In this document: one piece after another, positions 26,670 to 35,553 of the stretch
Layout of the letters: the number at the start of each line of letters is the position of its first letter
How positions within the stretch are numbered: the stretch's first letter is position 1
Origin: Phycisphaeraceae bacterium
GTDB lineage: Bacteria > Planctomycetota > Phycisphaerae > Phycisphaerales > Phycisphaeraceae
Direction: 5' to 3'
DNA length: 64,000 nt
Assembly: GCA_040222855.1 (NCBI GenBank)
Contig: JAVKCD010000019.1
Coordinates: 666,912 to 730,911, forward strand
The notes under the pieces: model-generated
What the model was told of the DNA's origin: nothing
The model's database searches: none
Seen by the model: the letters and a program-made list of their open reading frames with translations, nothing else
Position numbers and translations under genes: made by a program

Positions 26670-28217
26670 CTAGAGAAGCTTGAAAGAGCTGTCTTCAATA
26701 CCAATTCTGGCGTGCTCTATCTTGGGGACGGGGTCACCCGTGTACAACGAGTTGATGCCCTTAATCCAGGCTTTTGCTCGGTCAGTGAGCTGGAAGTCGT
26801 TATCCATGAAGCGGCCGGGACTGACGAGGATCCCCAGGTCTGCGCCTTCATAGAAGTAGTCGCCGTTTCCGGAGATACGGAGAAAAAACGCTCTGTTTTC
26901 GTGCTGGACGGTTCGACGATGCGTCTGCATCCGAACGTGCCGAATTCCGCCGTGATCATCCAGCTCCCATACGCCTGAGGGAGGCGCTGAAGTAATTCGT
27001 TTAATGTCATCACCGGTATGTTTCATGACGAGCTGAGACCAGGAATCGATATTGTCTGGGTTTGCCCATCGATTGCTGAGTTTGGCAGGGTCAACATGGT
27101 AGTTGATGCCCATCCATTCGATGAGGTGAAACAAAAATAGTGGGGCATCGGCGTGAGCGAATGATGCAAGATTCGTCATCGAACTCGCCCCGGTAATCCG
27201 CGGATTGCACTCACCAAGATAGACCTCGTCGGAATCAAGATCGATCAGGAAATCCAACTCGAAGTAGCCCAGGTAGCCCTCTTTCTTAAGCTCGTCACCA
27301 AACTTCATGGCGGATTCGCGGGCATGGCTTCTGACTTCAGCGCTGAAAGCCCCTGCAAAGACCTCGTTGCCGCACCAGCCGCCCTTGTAGGGTGTGAGTT
27401 CTTTGAAACCCACCAGCTCGGTCATGAGTGGCCCGACAATCGTGCCGCGACGTGTCACGCAGGCTTCGAGAGCAGCCCCCCGGCAGCGGATGCGCTTCAT
27501 AATCTTGACTTCAGGAGCTTTCACGATCTCTTCAGCGTGGCGCTCGAACTCCATCTCATTCGACACGAAGAAGGTTGTATGTCCTGAGTCGCCGTACGCG
27601 GTCTGGATAACCAGATCATCGCCGAGTGGCTGGCTCAGCTTTCGTAGTGCTTTGAAAGAATCTACACGACCAAGAACATTAGGTACGGAGTGGACGCCTG
27701 CTCGATCGGCGATCCGTGTTGTCTCCATCTTGTCATCGATTCGGGTTCTAAGGGCGGCTTCCGGGAAGCAGACCTCAAGACCGAGATCACGGCAGAGTTC
27801 TTCAGTCTTCTGGTCAAACATCAGAAAGACAGCTTTCCCGCCTGGGCCTCTTTTACGGATCAGGTCGATCACAGCAGGGTGCGAAAGCAGGTAGTTGTTG
27901 ATGTCTTCAATCGATTCCCATGGCTCGTGTTCGAGCTCGGGTGGCACGAACACGCTCGGGTGCTGACCATCAAAGCAATCAATTGCGTTGATGAACATGA
28001 AGCCGCGGACCCACTCGTCCATACCCAGCAGATTGAAGGGCGTCGCGCTGATGAAGTAGACCGGCTCCGTGTTGCGATAGAAAAATCGGCGGACGTCGGA
28101 TACGCCACGCAGGGCCTTGGGTTTCTTACCAGCCGGACGATCGGTGGTTAGCGGTCTTGCCGTATTAGCATGCTGAACTTCACGATCAATCTTGGTCTTA
28201 GGGCGGGTCCCTCCCAT
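26670..28217 (-). CDS. ATP-grasp ligase (biotin-carboxylase-like fold)
   Basis: The start is ATG 28217, four bases after the decarboxylase stop; a longer frame to 28370 would overlap that gene deeply. The 515-aa protein has a pre-ATP domain (VYFISATPFNLLG, CFDGQHPSVFVPPELEHEPW). The ATP-grasp core includes RIDDKMETTRIADRAG, LVIQTAYGDSGHTTFFV, KIMKRIRCRG and the metal/phosphate site FELDFLID...YLGECNPRITGAS (D322, E336, N338). It lacks biotin-carboxylase-specific partners such as a carboxyl carrier protein. ATP-grasp enzymes usually activate a carboxylate as acyl-phosphate and join it to an amine, as in carnosine synthase. With an amine-making decarboxylase upstream, it probably couples that amine to an amino or carboxylic acid. 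Confidence 0.78.
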   Translation of the reverse strand: MGGTRPKTKIDREVQHANTARPLTTDRPAGKKPKALRGVSDVRRFFYRNTEPVYFISATPFNLLGMDEWVRGFMFINAIDCFDGQHPSVFVPPELEHEPWESIEDINNYLLSHPAVIDLIRKRGPGGKAVFLMFDQKTEELCRDLGLEVCFPEAALRTRIDDKMETTRIADRAGVHSVPNVLGRVDSFKALRKLSQPLGDDLVIQTAYGDSGHTTFFVSNEMEFERHAEEIVKAPEVKIMKRIRCRGAALEACVTRRGTIVGPLMTELVGFKELTPYKGGWCGNEVFAGAFSAEVRSHARESAMKFGDELKKEGYLGYFELDFLIDLDSDEVYLGECNPRITGASSMTNLASFAHADAPLFLFHLIEWMGINYHVDPAKLSNRWANPDNIDSWSQLVMKHTGDDIKRITSAPPSGVWELDDHGGIRHVRMQTHRRTVQHENRAFFLRISGNGDYFYEGADLGILVSPGRFMDNDFQLTDRAKAWIKGINSLYTGDPVPKIEHARIGIEDSSFKLL

Positions 28218-28221
28218 GCTG

Positions 28222-31005
28222 TTACATCCTTTCGAGCTTGACGCTCGTCTTGGTTTGTTTTGCTGAAGCGTCGATGATCTCATCGGAGAACACCCGAAGA
28301 CCCTTCGTTGGGGTATAGCCGTGGATCTCTTTGACGTCGAGTTCCAGTAAATAAGCGATAATATCTTCACTGACCACCTGGCCGGGCACTAAGACCGGGA
28401 ATCCCGGAGGATAGGGTGTGATGAAGGCAGCCGATACATACTCACGACCAGACCTGATCCGGTCGAGTAAAGAACGATTTAGCTCAACTAGATCAATGTT
28501 CTTTTCGTCATAGGCCAGGAAGTACGCCTTGCGAAGGTCTCCCTCAGCCGTCGGCAGCTCATCCGGCTTAAAAACAGGGTGAAATCTTGAAAAGTTCGGC
28601 AAGGGGGGGCCGTCGGTCAGTGAATCTACTTTGGCTGAATGTCTCGATAAACCATTACTACTCTCAAGCGACAGACGGTCTGCTATATCCTGAGATATCT
28701 CTACGAGCACATCCACCAGATAAGCAATGTCCCCGCGTGTGGTCCCAATATTGGGCATGAACAAGACGGTGTTCCGGGATGTCTTGTTGATCTGAATATC
28801 ATACTTATCCATCAGCAGGTGACGGAAGGTGTCGCCATCCATCCCGGTTGCCCCGATGTACAGCGTGACCCTGGTCGGATCGAGTGTGAACTCATCGGTG
28901 TAGTAAGCCTCGTCGAGCGATCCCCACCCTCGTTTCGAGTCATAGTAAAACTGAACGCCCGACCTGCGGTGCTCTGTTGGAATCATATCCTTGGGCCGTA
29001 AAACCGAGAAGAATCTTCTGAGATCTGGGTGCTCGCTGATTTGCTGGCGGAGGGTCATCGCGAGGCCGATGGTCTGTTCGACCATCTCGAACCCCTCGAG
29101 CTCAACCTGGCGTCTGCCAGCATCCAGTGAAGCGATGATCTGGTAGTTCGGTGATGTTGACGTGTGCGTCATAAACGCTTCGTCGAACGAATCCGTGACT
29201 TTCTGCTCGAAGTCTTCATCGAAGACATGAATCATGGAGCCCTGCCGAAGCGAGGTCAATGTTTTATGAGTCGAATGTGTGGCATAAACGCGAACACGAA
29301 CCAAGTCAGGATCGACGAGTGGCTGCGTTGAATCCTCACCAGTCGCTTCTCGCCCGTTGTGACTGCCGGATTCTGCAGAAGCGGCCGTGTATGCATCTCG
29401 ATACGATTGGGATCGGAAGCGTTCTCTGAGAGAAGCGGCGGCATCCATGGCTGTGCGACGGCGGAGCGTCGGGCTGAATCGCCCATAAGCGAACCACGCC
29501 TCATCCCAGAGAAAGATCATGTCTGGCTTGATTGCCAGTACCCTTTCCATCACCTTCTGCGGGTCGTAGGTGATCCCATCAAAAGTGCAGTTGGTCAGGA
29601 TGAGCATCCGGACGCGATCGAGCTTACCGGCCTGCTTGAGATCGAGAAGCTGTCGTTCAATCTCAGCCAGTGGAACCGCGCCGTACATCGAGTACTGCGG
29701 CAGCGCGAACGAGTCCAGATAGACCGGCATCGCCCCCGCCAGAACCATCGCGTAATGATGTGATTTATGACAGTCACGATCGATCAACACAATATCACCC
29801 GGCTGTATCAGAGCCTGTGAAACGATCTTGTTCGCAGTCGAAGTCCCATTGGTAACGAAAAATGTCTCTCTGGCCCCAAAAGCACGCGCCGCGAGGTTCT
29901 GAGCTTTCTTGATGGGCCCTCGGGGTTGCAGCAGCGAGTCGAGACCCCCGCTGGTCGCCGAGGTTTCAGCCATGAAGATATTGGGCCCGTAGAACTCGAG
30001 CAGGTCGCGGGTCCAGTGCCCGCTGCTCATCGACTTGCCACGAGCTATTGGTAACGCGTGAAAGACGCCTGTGGGCTTGGCACTGAAACGTCGCAGGGCA
30101 TCGAAAAAGGGCGTCTCGTACCTCGCATGGACCCACTTGAGTAGGCTCAAGTGCTGTTCCATGTACTGATCGAGCCTGTAAAAAACCCGTCTAAACTCGC
30201 TTCCGGCGTTGCCAGCCACACGGCTCAACGGTGCGTCGGTCACCAGGAACAGATCGAGCTCCGGACGGACCTTGTGAAGAAGCTTCCCGAGTTCTGCACT
30301 ACGCTCTAGGCCAAAGCAAACCGGCATGGGCTCGCGAGCCATGACGTCGAGATAACGTCGCAGAGAAGGATGTTCGCGCGGTGTCTTGAATGAATAGTTG
30401 TACCGGAGGAAGACCGCCTGGATGGTCCAGTTGAACTGGACTGCGATGACCGCATCCTCCAGCGTCGGGACTGTGATGATCTCGTAGATGAAATCATCGG
30501 TCTCACGCCGGCAGGAACGCAAGCCTTCCTGAAGTTGCTCGCGGTCGTAAGCATCGATGCCATCAACGACCAAGACCTCGAAGTATGGTTTGCCCTCTAA
30601 AGATGCAGCATCAGTTGACCTGTCGCGAGGATCACGCCCACGAAGGTTTGCCTTGCCACCGGTCGGCTCATGAAGTCGGTAGGTGTCGCCGACGAGTTGC
30701 CGGGTTAAGTCTCTGGCTTCGATCGCGAGATCTGCGTATTCGCCTTGTTCAAGAAGCTCACCAAGAGCCTCAAGACGGTGTAAACCGGGAAAGGCCCAAT
30801 AAGCCTCAAACTCTCTCAGGTCGTTCAGGCTGGCTTGAACCAACCCTTTGGGCTCAGCGCTATCACGGCTGGACCGAGCAAACTCATTAAGCCAAGCAGA
30901 TCGAGTCTGAAAGTCATTCCAGGTGTCCATCCTGAGCTGAGGGACTGAATAGGGCCCCCATGACTCCGCGTCGGACAAATCGATCGCACGAGAAGGATCG
31001 CTCAT
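28222..31005 (-). CDS. Large PLP-dependent Orn/Lys/Arg-type decarboxylase
   Basis: A 927-aa member of the fold-type I basic amino acid decarboxylases. The order is an N-terminal extension (1-140), a receiver-like wing domain (YFEVLVVDGIDAYDREQ, about 140-270), the PLP domain and the C-terminal domain (ELDVKEIHGYTPTKGLRVF). PLP-site residues are visible: H416/H417 in DRDCHKSHHYA (ring stacking), D501 in FLWDEAWFAYG (pyridine nitrogen) and K581 in THSTHKTLTSLRQGS (Schiff base). It is about 170-200 residues longer than typical enzymes of 710-755 aa, through the N-terminal extension and a low-complexity insert near 540-565. The start overlaps the nitrilase stop by four bases. It should yield a di- or polyamine; substrate is not readable. 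Confidence 0.85.
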   Translation of the reverse strand: MSDPSRAIDLSDAESWGPYSVPQLRMDTWNDFQTRSAWLNEFARSSRDSAEPKGLVQASLNDLREFEAYWAFPGLHRLEALGELLEQGEYADLAIEARDLTRQLVGDTYRLHEPTGGKANLRGRDPRDRSTDAASLEGKPYFEVLVVDGIDAYDREQLQEGLRSCRRETDDFIYEIITVPTLEDAVIAVQFNWTIQAVFLRYNYSFKTPREHPSLRRYLDVMAREPMPVCFGLERSAELGKLLHKVRPELDLFLVTDAPLSRVAGNAGSEFRRVFYRLDQYMEQHLSLLKWVHARYETPFFDALRRFSAKPTGVFHALPIARGKSMSSGHWTRDLLEFYGPNIFMAETSATSGGLDSLLQPRGPIKKAQNLAARAFGARETFFVTNGTSTANKIVSQALIQPGDIVLIDRDCHKSHHYAMVLAGAMPVYLDSFALPQYSMYGAVPLAEIERQLLDLKQAGKLDRVRMLILTNCTFDGITYDPQKVMERVLAIKPDMIFLWDEAWFAYGRFSPTLRRRTAMDAAASLRERFRSQSYRDAYTAASAESGSHNGREATGEDSTQPLVDPDLVRVRVYATHSTHKTLTSLRQGSMIHVFDEDFEQKVTDSFDEAFMTHTSTSPNYQIIASLDAGRRQVELEGFEMVEQTIGLAMTLRQQISEHPDLRRFFSVLRPKDMIPTEHRRSGVQFYYDSKRGWGSLDEAYYTDEFTLDPTRVTLYIGATGMDGDTFRHLLMDKYDIQINKTSRNTVLFMPNIGTTRGDIAYLVDVLVEISQDIADRLSLESSNGLSRHSAKVDSLTDGPPLPNFSRFHPVFKPDELPTAEGDLRKAYFLAYDEKNIDLVELNRSLLDRIRSGREYVSAAFITPYPPGFPVLVPGQVVSEDIIAYLLELDVKEIHGYTPTKGLRVFSDEIIDASAKQTKTSVKLERM

Positions 31006-31997
31006 AGAGCACCCGCCGATGGAGGAGTTGTAGGAGGTGTGGCAACTGGCGCGGGGATGGCAGATGCCGGACTGGAGGCTGAGAGATCGTCAGCAGCGGG
31101 GATGATTGGCGGAGGCGAGCCACCAAAGGCCAGGCCTGCTTTAGACCCCCTCGCCATCTTCTCTAGTGGACCAAGCGTATCGAGGTATGACGCCACACCA
31201 GAGGCTTTGTCATAAACAGTGAACTCTACCTTACGATCACGGAAGCTCTTGAGCGGCTGGCCAAGACCCTTGAGCCCGACTTCGCGTGAACGGCGGACGC
31301 GATCGAGATCAATCTCGATCGGCATACTTTCCTCGTTGGTGCCTGCCTGATAAAGCACATCGCCCGTGGGAGAGACCAGCGTCGATCGTCCATTGCCGCC
31401 ATCACCAATACCATTGATGTCGATCACAAAGCATTGGTTCATCGCAGCGGTGGCGCGAACGATAGATAGCTCCACATCACGGTCGATGCTCGGCGTCAGC
31501 GTCGGATGCAGAATCACTTCAGCACCCATGGCCGCGAGCGTTCGTGATGTCTCAGGGAGCCACATGTCGTAGCAGATACTCACACCAAACCGGCCAATCT
31601 CCGGAACATCAAAAACACAGAACTCGGTCCCCGATTCGACGCCCGTCTCATAAGGCATGAAAGGAAACAGCTTGCGGCATCGCGTGACGACATGCCCTTC
31701 AGGATTGATGACAGGCGCCATGTTGTAGATGCCGCTTGGCGTGTTCTCATAGAGAGAACCGGGGATCAGCCAGATCTGATGCTTGGCGGCGAGTTGGCAG
31801 TAGCGTTTCTCGATATCGTTGGGGAACTGCATCGCGTTCCCGGTCCAGCCGCCGAAGGTCGCGAGTTCACTCACGACCACCATCTGCACCCACGGATACA
31901 GAAGCATGAGCATCTCAATCCGGTCACAGATGTGATCAAGATTCGACTTCCGGCCTGACACATGAAGCTGGAGTCCCGCAACAGCGTAGGGTCGCAT
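31002..31997 (-). CDS. Nitrilase-superfamily carbon-nitrogen hydrolase
   Basis: A 331-aa cytoplasmic amidase with the Glu-Lys-Cys triad: E44 (VVSELATFGGW), K109 (TRCRKLFPF) and C142 (VSICYDMWLPE). Residues 1-270 are the alpha-beta-beta-alpha fold, and the last 40 are a Pro/Ala/Ser-rich tail. Nitrilase relatives paired with arginine decarboxylase hydrolyse N-carbamoylputrescine; others are ammonia-releasing amidases or glutamine-dependent subunits. It is the first gene of the minus-strand cluster, and its stop overlaps the decarboxylase start by four bases (31002-31005), which suggests the two activities are linked. Which amide it cleaves is unknown. Confidence 0.82.
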   Translation of the reverse strand: MRPYAVAGLQLHVSGRKSNLDHICDRIEMLMLLYPWVQMVVVSELATFGGWTGNAMQFPNDIEKRYCQLAAKHQIWLIPGSLYENTPSGIYNMAPVINPEGHVVTRCRKLFPFMPYETGVESGTEFCVFDVPEIGRFGVSICYDMWLPETSRTLAAMGAEVILHPTLTPSIDRDVELSIVRATAAMNQCFVIDINGIGDGGNGRSTLVSPTGDVLYQAGTNEESMPIEIDLDRVRRSREVGLKGLGQPLKSFRDRKVEFTVYDKASGVASYLDTLGPLEKMARGSKAGLAFGGSPPPIIPAADDLSASSPASAIPAPVATPPTTPPSAGAL

Positions 31998-32181
31998 CGC
32001 TTGTCTTTCTCATAGCTGAGCCTGATCACGGCTCATGACTGTAGATATGATTACATTCTCAGGGAATGAATCGGGTTTTTCATGCACGTTGTTGGCCCGC
32101 CCAACCGGTTATGTTCTCCCCATCCGTACATTATACGGGAAACAACCGCCCTCGCGCATCGCGGCCTGCCAGAGGGCGCGA
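31998..32181 (-). promoter_or_regulatory. Promoter region of the decarboxylase cluster
   Basis: The gap between mgtE (ending 32182) and the nitrilase gene contains a perfect minus-strand -10 element, TATAAT, at 32130-32135. It is centred in the inverted repeat CCGTA-TAATG-TACGG (32125-32139). No good -35 box is seen at the right spacing, so activator dependence is possible. A transcript from here would have a leader of about 120 bases. Confidence 0.4.
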
Positions 32182-33501
32182 TTACCCGGTGCTGACAAGA
32201 GCGTTAATGAAGAGCGTGGCGAGCCCCAGGAAACTGAAGAACCCCACGACATCCGTCACCGTGGTGAGAATGATCGAGGAAGACTGTGCCGGGTCCTGGC
32301 GAAGAATCGTGAGGACGATCGGAACCGCCGTACCCGCAATCGCGGCGATCGCCATGGAGATCACCATGGCCAGACCAATCACGGCACACAGAGATAGAGA
32401 CTGACTCCATACATAGACACCAATCATCGTGACAATCGCGATAGCAATGCCATTGATGGTGCCTGCGGTCAGTTCCTTAAGCATCACTTGCGCCCAATGA
32501 CGAACCCGGATCTCACGAAGCGCAAGCCCACGCATGGTGACAGCCAATGCCTGGGCACCGGTGTTGCCCGATTGGCCAGCGACCACAGGCAGCAGAACAG
32601 CCAAGGCGGTCACCTCGGCAATGGTGTTCTCGAATAAACCGACGACAGCAGCGGCGAGAAACGCCGTGAGCAGATTGATGTTCAGCCACACAAGCCGCTT
32701 GCGTACAGCAAAAATCGGACTCGATAGAGCCCGCTCTTCCTTGCTGACACCGACCATCGTCTGGAGACCGGCGCTCGCTTCTTCAGCAACGGTCTGAACC
32801 AGCGTGGTCTGCCGAATGACCCCGATGAGTTTACCGTTGATATCAACGACAGGAAGATTTGTCAGCCTGGATTGGTCCAGAGCCTCAACCACCTCGTCTT
32901 GCGGGGCCAGCGCTTGGATGCTCGGCGCCGGGCCCTTCACCAGTTCCGCGAGCGGCTGATCCGACTCCGCCATGACCACTTCCGGGAGCGGGACCGCGCC
33001 GACCAACTGGCCCTGCTCGTTGACGAGAAAGAGGTCAAGGATTCGCCGCTGCCTCAGGCTGTGCAACCGCTCAAGCACTTCCTCGACAGTGATATCGGGT
33101 CGAAAGCTATACACCTTTGGGTCCATCAGATGCCCAGCGGTGCCGTCCGGGTATGACATCAACTGGCGTACTTCTTCACTCAGCCCAGGGTCGAGGCTTG
33201 ATAGCTGACGCTCTCGAACTTCTGGCGTGAGCCGGGCCATTAAAGCAGCGAGATGAGTCACTTCAACCATCGGAAGAATACGACCGGTGAAGTCGTGATC
33301 CATATCCTCAATACATTGTGAAGCCAACTCCGGGTCCATGCGAGAGATCACCGTCGCCGCGCACCGGTCACTCTGTGCAGATAACAGTTCAGCCGCGTCT
33401 GCAGCAGGCGCGCCATCCAGATGCCGAGCAGCCTCATCGGGATAGAGGGTAAAGAACCGCTGGGCCAGAGCATCTTCGATAGCATGGTGATTAGCGACCA
33501 T
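32182..33501 (-). CDS. mgtE: MgtE-type magnesium transporter
   Basis: A 439-aa Mg2+ channel/transporter: MgtE N domain (about 1-105, FFTLYPDEAARHL), two CBS domains (about 110-235, LMDPKVYSFRPDITVEEVL and TNLPVVDINGKLIGVI), a plug helix and five membrane helices (SPIFAVRKRLVWLNINLLTAFLAA, LLPVVAGQSGNTGAQALAV). The GQSGNTGAQ signature of the pore is intact. The start is ATG 33501; the longer frame to 33576 would run far into the upstream gene, while this start gives an 11-base overlap. It is the last gene of an operon with a soluble MgtE-like protein and an MscS channel, suggesting linked ion or osmotic control. Confidence 0.92.
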   Translation of the reverse strand: MVANHHAIEDALAQRFFTLYPDEAARHLDGAPAADAAELLSAQSDRCAATVISRMDPELASQCIEDMDHDFTGRILPMVEVTHLAALMARLTPEVRERQLSSLDPGLSEEVRQLMSYPDGTAGHLMDPKVYSFRPDITVEEVLERLHSLRQRRILDLFLVNEQGQLVGAVPLPEVVMAESDQPLAELVKGPAPSIQALAPQDEVVEALDQSRLTNLPVVDINGKLIGVIRQTTLVQTVAEEASAGLQTMVGVSKEERALSSPIFAVRKRLVWLNINLLTAFLAAAVVGLFENTIAEVTALAVLLPVVAGQSGNTGAQALAVTMRGLALREIRVRHWAQVMLKELTAGTINGIAIAIVTMIGVYVWSQSLSLCAVIGLAMVISMAIAAIAGTAVPIVLTILRQDPAQSSSIILTTVTDVVGFFSFLGLATLFINALVSTG

Positions 33502-34372
33502 CTGATGACTCCGTTGATAACTTGGACGCCGATTGAGACCCAGACGCCGGCATCTGAACACCAGAAAGTAAGCCACTCAGGGTGACCCAGTACAACTCAC
33601 CCAAAGCCACAGCCGTATCGACCGTTCCACGCTTCTTAAGCCCTTGCTGCTCTTCCCCAACTGCCTTGTGCAGCACTCGCGTCGAGAGAACACCCATAAA
33701 AGTCCCGTTCTTGTCCAAGACAGGAAAAGAAAGATACCGCTTGCACTCCGAAGTTCCCGCAAACTCTTCGATCGAAGCGCTGGCCTTGAGACTCAAGACC
33801 ATCTTATTCATGATTGACGAGAGCTGAATATCTGACGCTGCCATGATGAACTCACGCAGATTCAAGACACCCACAAGCTTGTGCTGACGATCCACAATGT
33901 ACAGGTAGTACAGGACCCGATCCCCGGCTTGCTCAACCCGCTGACGAGCCTCGGCGACGGTGATGTCTGCTGGCAAGGTAAAAGCAAGAGGGTCCATCAA
34001 CGAACCAATCGTCCCCTGCGGGGTGCTAAGCATCAGACGCAGGGCATCAGCGGTCTGAGGCTGCAGGCCAGAAAGAACCTCAGACTGCCGGTCAGGCGCC
34101 CAGTGCCGAGCAATCATGGCAGTCACTTCAATGGGCACATGAGTAAGAATGGAACTCGATTCAGAAGACGGCAGCTCATCCAGATAGCCCGCAGCAATGC
34201 CGGGCAACATCCTCTGGATAACACCCGCTGCAATCACGGGACCGCAGCCTGCAAGCGCCTCTGCCCCATGCTCGACAGAGAACCCTTCCAGGATGCGAGC
34301 CGAATCCTCGGGATGAAGCTCAAGAAACGTATGTGCGAGGCGTAGCTTTGTCGTCACTTCAGCCGCCCTCAT
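33491..34372 (-). CDS. Soluble MgtE N-domain/CBS protein without membrane domain
   Basis: A 293-aa protein with an MgtE N-like helical domain (1-105, FLELHPEDSARILEGF) and a CBS pair (about 112-245, LMDPLAFTLPADITVAEAR and RYLSFPVLDKNGTFMGVLS). It then ends in a short amphipathic tail (VALGELYWVTLSGLLSG) and has no transport domain. In full MgtE the N and CBS domains sense cytoplasmic Mg2+ and lock the pore. A separate copy next to mgtE could form mixed dimers or act as a stand-alone sensor. It overlaps mscS by 14 bases and mgtE by 11. The coding frame is uninterrupted, so it looks like a real short gene and not a broken transporter. Confidence 0.8.
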   Translation of the reverse strand: MRAAEVTTKLRLAHTFLELHPEDSARILEGFSVEHGAEALAGCGPVIAAGVIQRMLPGIAAGYLDELPSSESSSILTHVPIEVTAMIARHWAPDRQSEVLSGLQPQTADALRLMLSTPQGTIGSLMDPLAFTLPADITVAEARQRVEQAGDRVLYYLYIVDRQHKLVGVLNLREFIMAASDIQLSSIMNKMVLSLKASASIEEFAGTSECKRYLSFPVLDKNGTFMGVLSTRVLHKAVGEEQQGLKKRGTVDTAVALGELYWVTLSGLLSGVQMPASGSQSASKLSTESSDGR

Positions 34373-35198
34373 CCATCATGAGCGAGACACTCTGGTGAAA
34401 ATGGCACGCAGGAACGACCAGCCGCCCTTCATCCGTAGCAAGCACAATCGCGACTCGGGTGATCTCGGTGATGCACCCTTGCCGTTCACCAATCCGTACA
34501 TGGTTGCCGACTTGATAAGTCTGATGAACATAGTGAGCGGCAATGATGTTACTGACCGTAGACTGCGCCCCAAGCCCGAACGCTAAGGCCCCAGCACCAA
34601 ACAAGGACCCCCCGACGATCGCCAGTAAGACGAAGATCACACCGCTGTGGATGCCTAGTTGATCAATAGACATCAGAAGCGCGACCAGCCAGATGACCAC
34701 CTGCGTGGCCCTGCCAAGTGTCTCAGAAAGCCCGCTACGCGAGTGCTCAGCGATCTTGGTGACCCAGACCCGGGCCATGTCTCCCAGGATCAAGCCAGCG
34801 AAGATGATCATCGCAACGCCCAGCACCCGAGGCAGGTAGATCGTGATGCTGCCAAACAAAGCAGATACAGCATCCAGACCAAGAGCTTCGATCCCCGCCG
34901 CAAGAAAGAACAGCAAGACGATCCAAAATAGGATACCACTGACGATCTTGGGTAGTGACTGATAGATCGGATGCAACTGAACGCTGGAGCTCATATCCAC
35001 ATGACGCTTGAGCTGGCCCAGTGCATAGTTGATAAGACGACGAACCAGAAAGCGAAGCACGAAGGCCGTGAGCAGCCCAATCAAGATCAGCAACAGCGCA
35101 GCAAGAAGCTTCGGCGTATACGCGATAAAACTCTCAAAGACACGCATCACCGAGATGGTGAGGTCTTCCAGTAAAGTGACTTGAGCAAGCACCATCAA
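34359..35198 (-). CDS. MscS-family small-conductance mechanosensitive channel
   Basis: A 279-aa membrane protein with about five hydrophobic helices, a pore-lining Gly/Ala-rich helix (GGSLFGAGALAFGLGAQS, residues about 190-207) and the MscS beta domain (NIIAAHYVHQTYQVGNHVRIG). It stops soon after VVPACHFHQS and so lacks most of the C-terminal alpha/beta cage of E. coli MscS, like many short family members. The first gene of the mscS/mgtE-like/mgtE operon, it overlaps the next by 14 bases. It may release ions on osmotic downshift; coupling with Mg2+ uptake is an inference from the gene order. Confidence 0.85.
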   Translation of the reverse strand: MMVLAQVTLLEDLTISVMRVFESFIAYTPKLLAALLLILIGLLTAFVLRFLVRRLINYALGQLKRHVDMSSSVQLHPIYQSLPKIVSGILFWIVLLFFLAAGIEALGLDAVSALFGSITIYLPRVLGVAMIIFAGLILGDMARVWVTKIAEHSRSGLSETLGRATQVVIWLVALLMSIDQLGIHSGVIFVLLAIVGGSLFGAGALAFGLGAQSTVSNIIAAHYVHQTYQVGNHVRIGERQGCITEITRVAIVLATDEGRLVVPACHFHQSVSLMMDEGG

Positions 35199-35553
35199 CC
35201 TGACTCCTTGATCTATTCGACGACAGCCCTCGGTTTGACCTTACCATGTAGATGGATTTTGAGCCGAGCGGGGGTCGATCCGAGATATGTCGATGAGTCT
35301 CTGAACCTCACGTAGCCAGATCAGCGTCTCCCGCTTGCATCTATAATTGATATTCAATCTGGGTAGAGTTCTCTCGAGATCCAGTTTGCTGGATCCCCAC
35401 CGCCGTGGTCCAGGAGATTGTGGTGGGCTTGTTGAGGCTTAAGTGATGTCCGATGTGTCCGGTTTGGAGCAGGGTGGTTACGAGCTAAGTACCTCATATG
35501 TCTTTTCTTGCCGATGTCCGTGGCTTCTGACCCGGACATCGGAGGAGAAGAGG
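35199..35553. promoter_or_regulatory. Divergent gap holding a hairpin at the transposase start
   Basis: This 355-base gap separates the mscS operon (minus) and the transposase remnant (plus). A perfect 10-bp inverted repeat, CCGATGTCCG (35511-35520) and CGGACATCGG (35533-35542), has a 12-base loop and ends at the GGAGGA ribosome site before ATG 35554. A partial repeat of the same sequence (GATGTCCG and GTGTCCGG) occurs near 35444-35460. The hairpin may mask the ribosome site in mRNA or belong to the element's left end. No promoter for mscS stands out. Confidence 0.45.
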
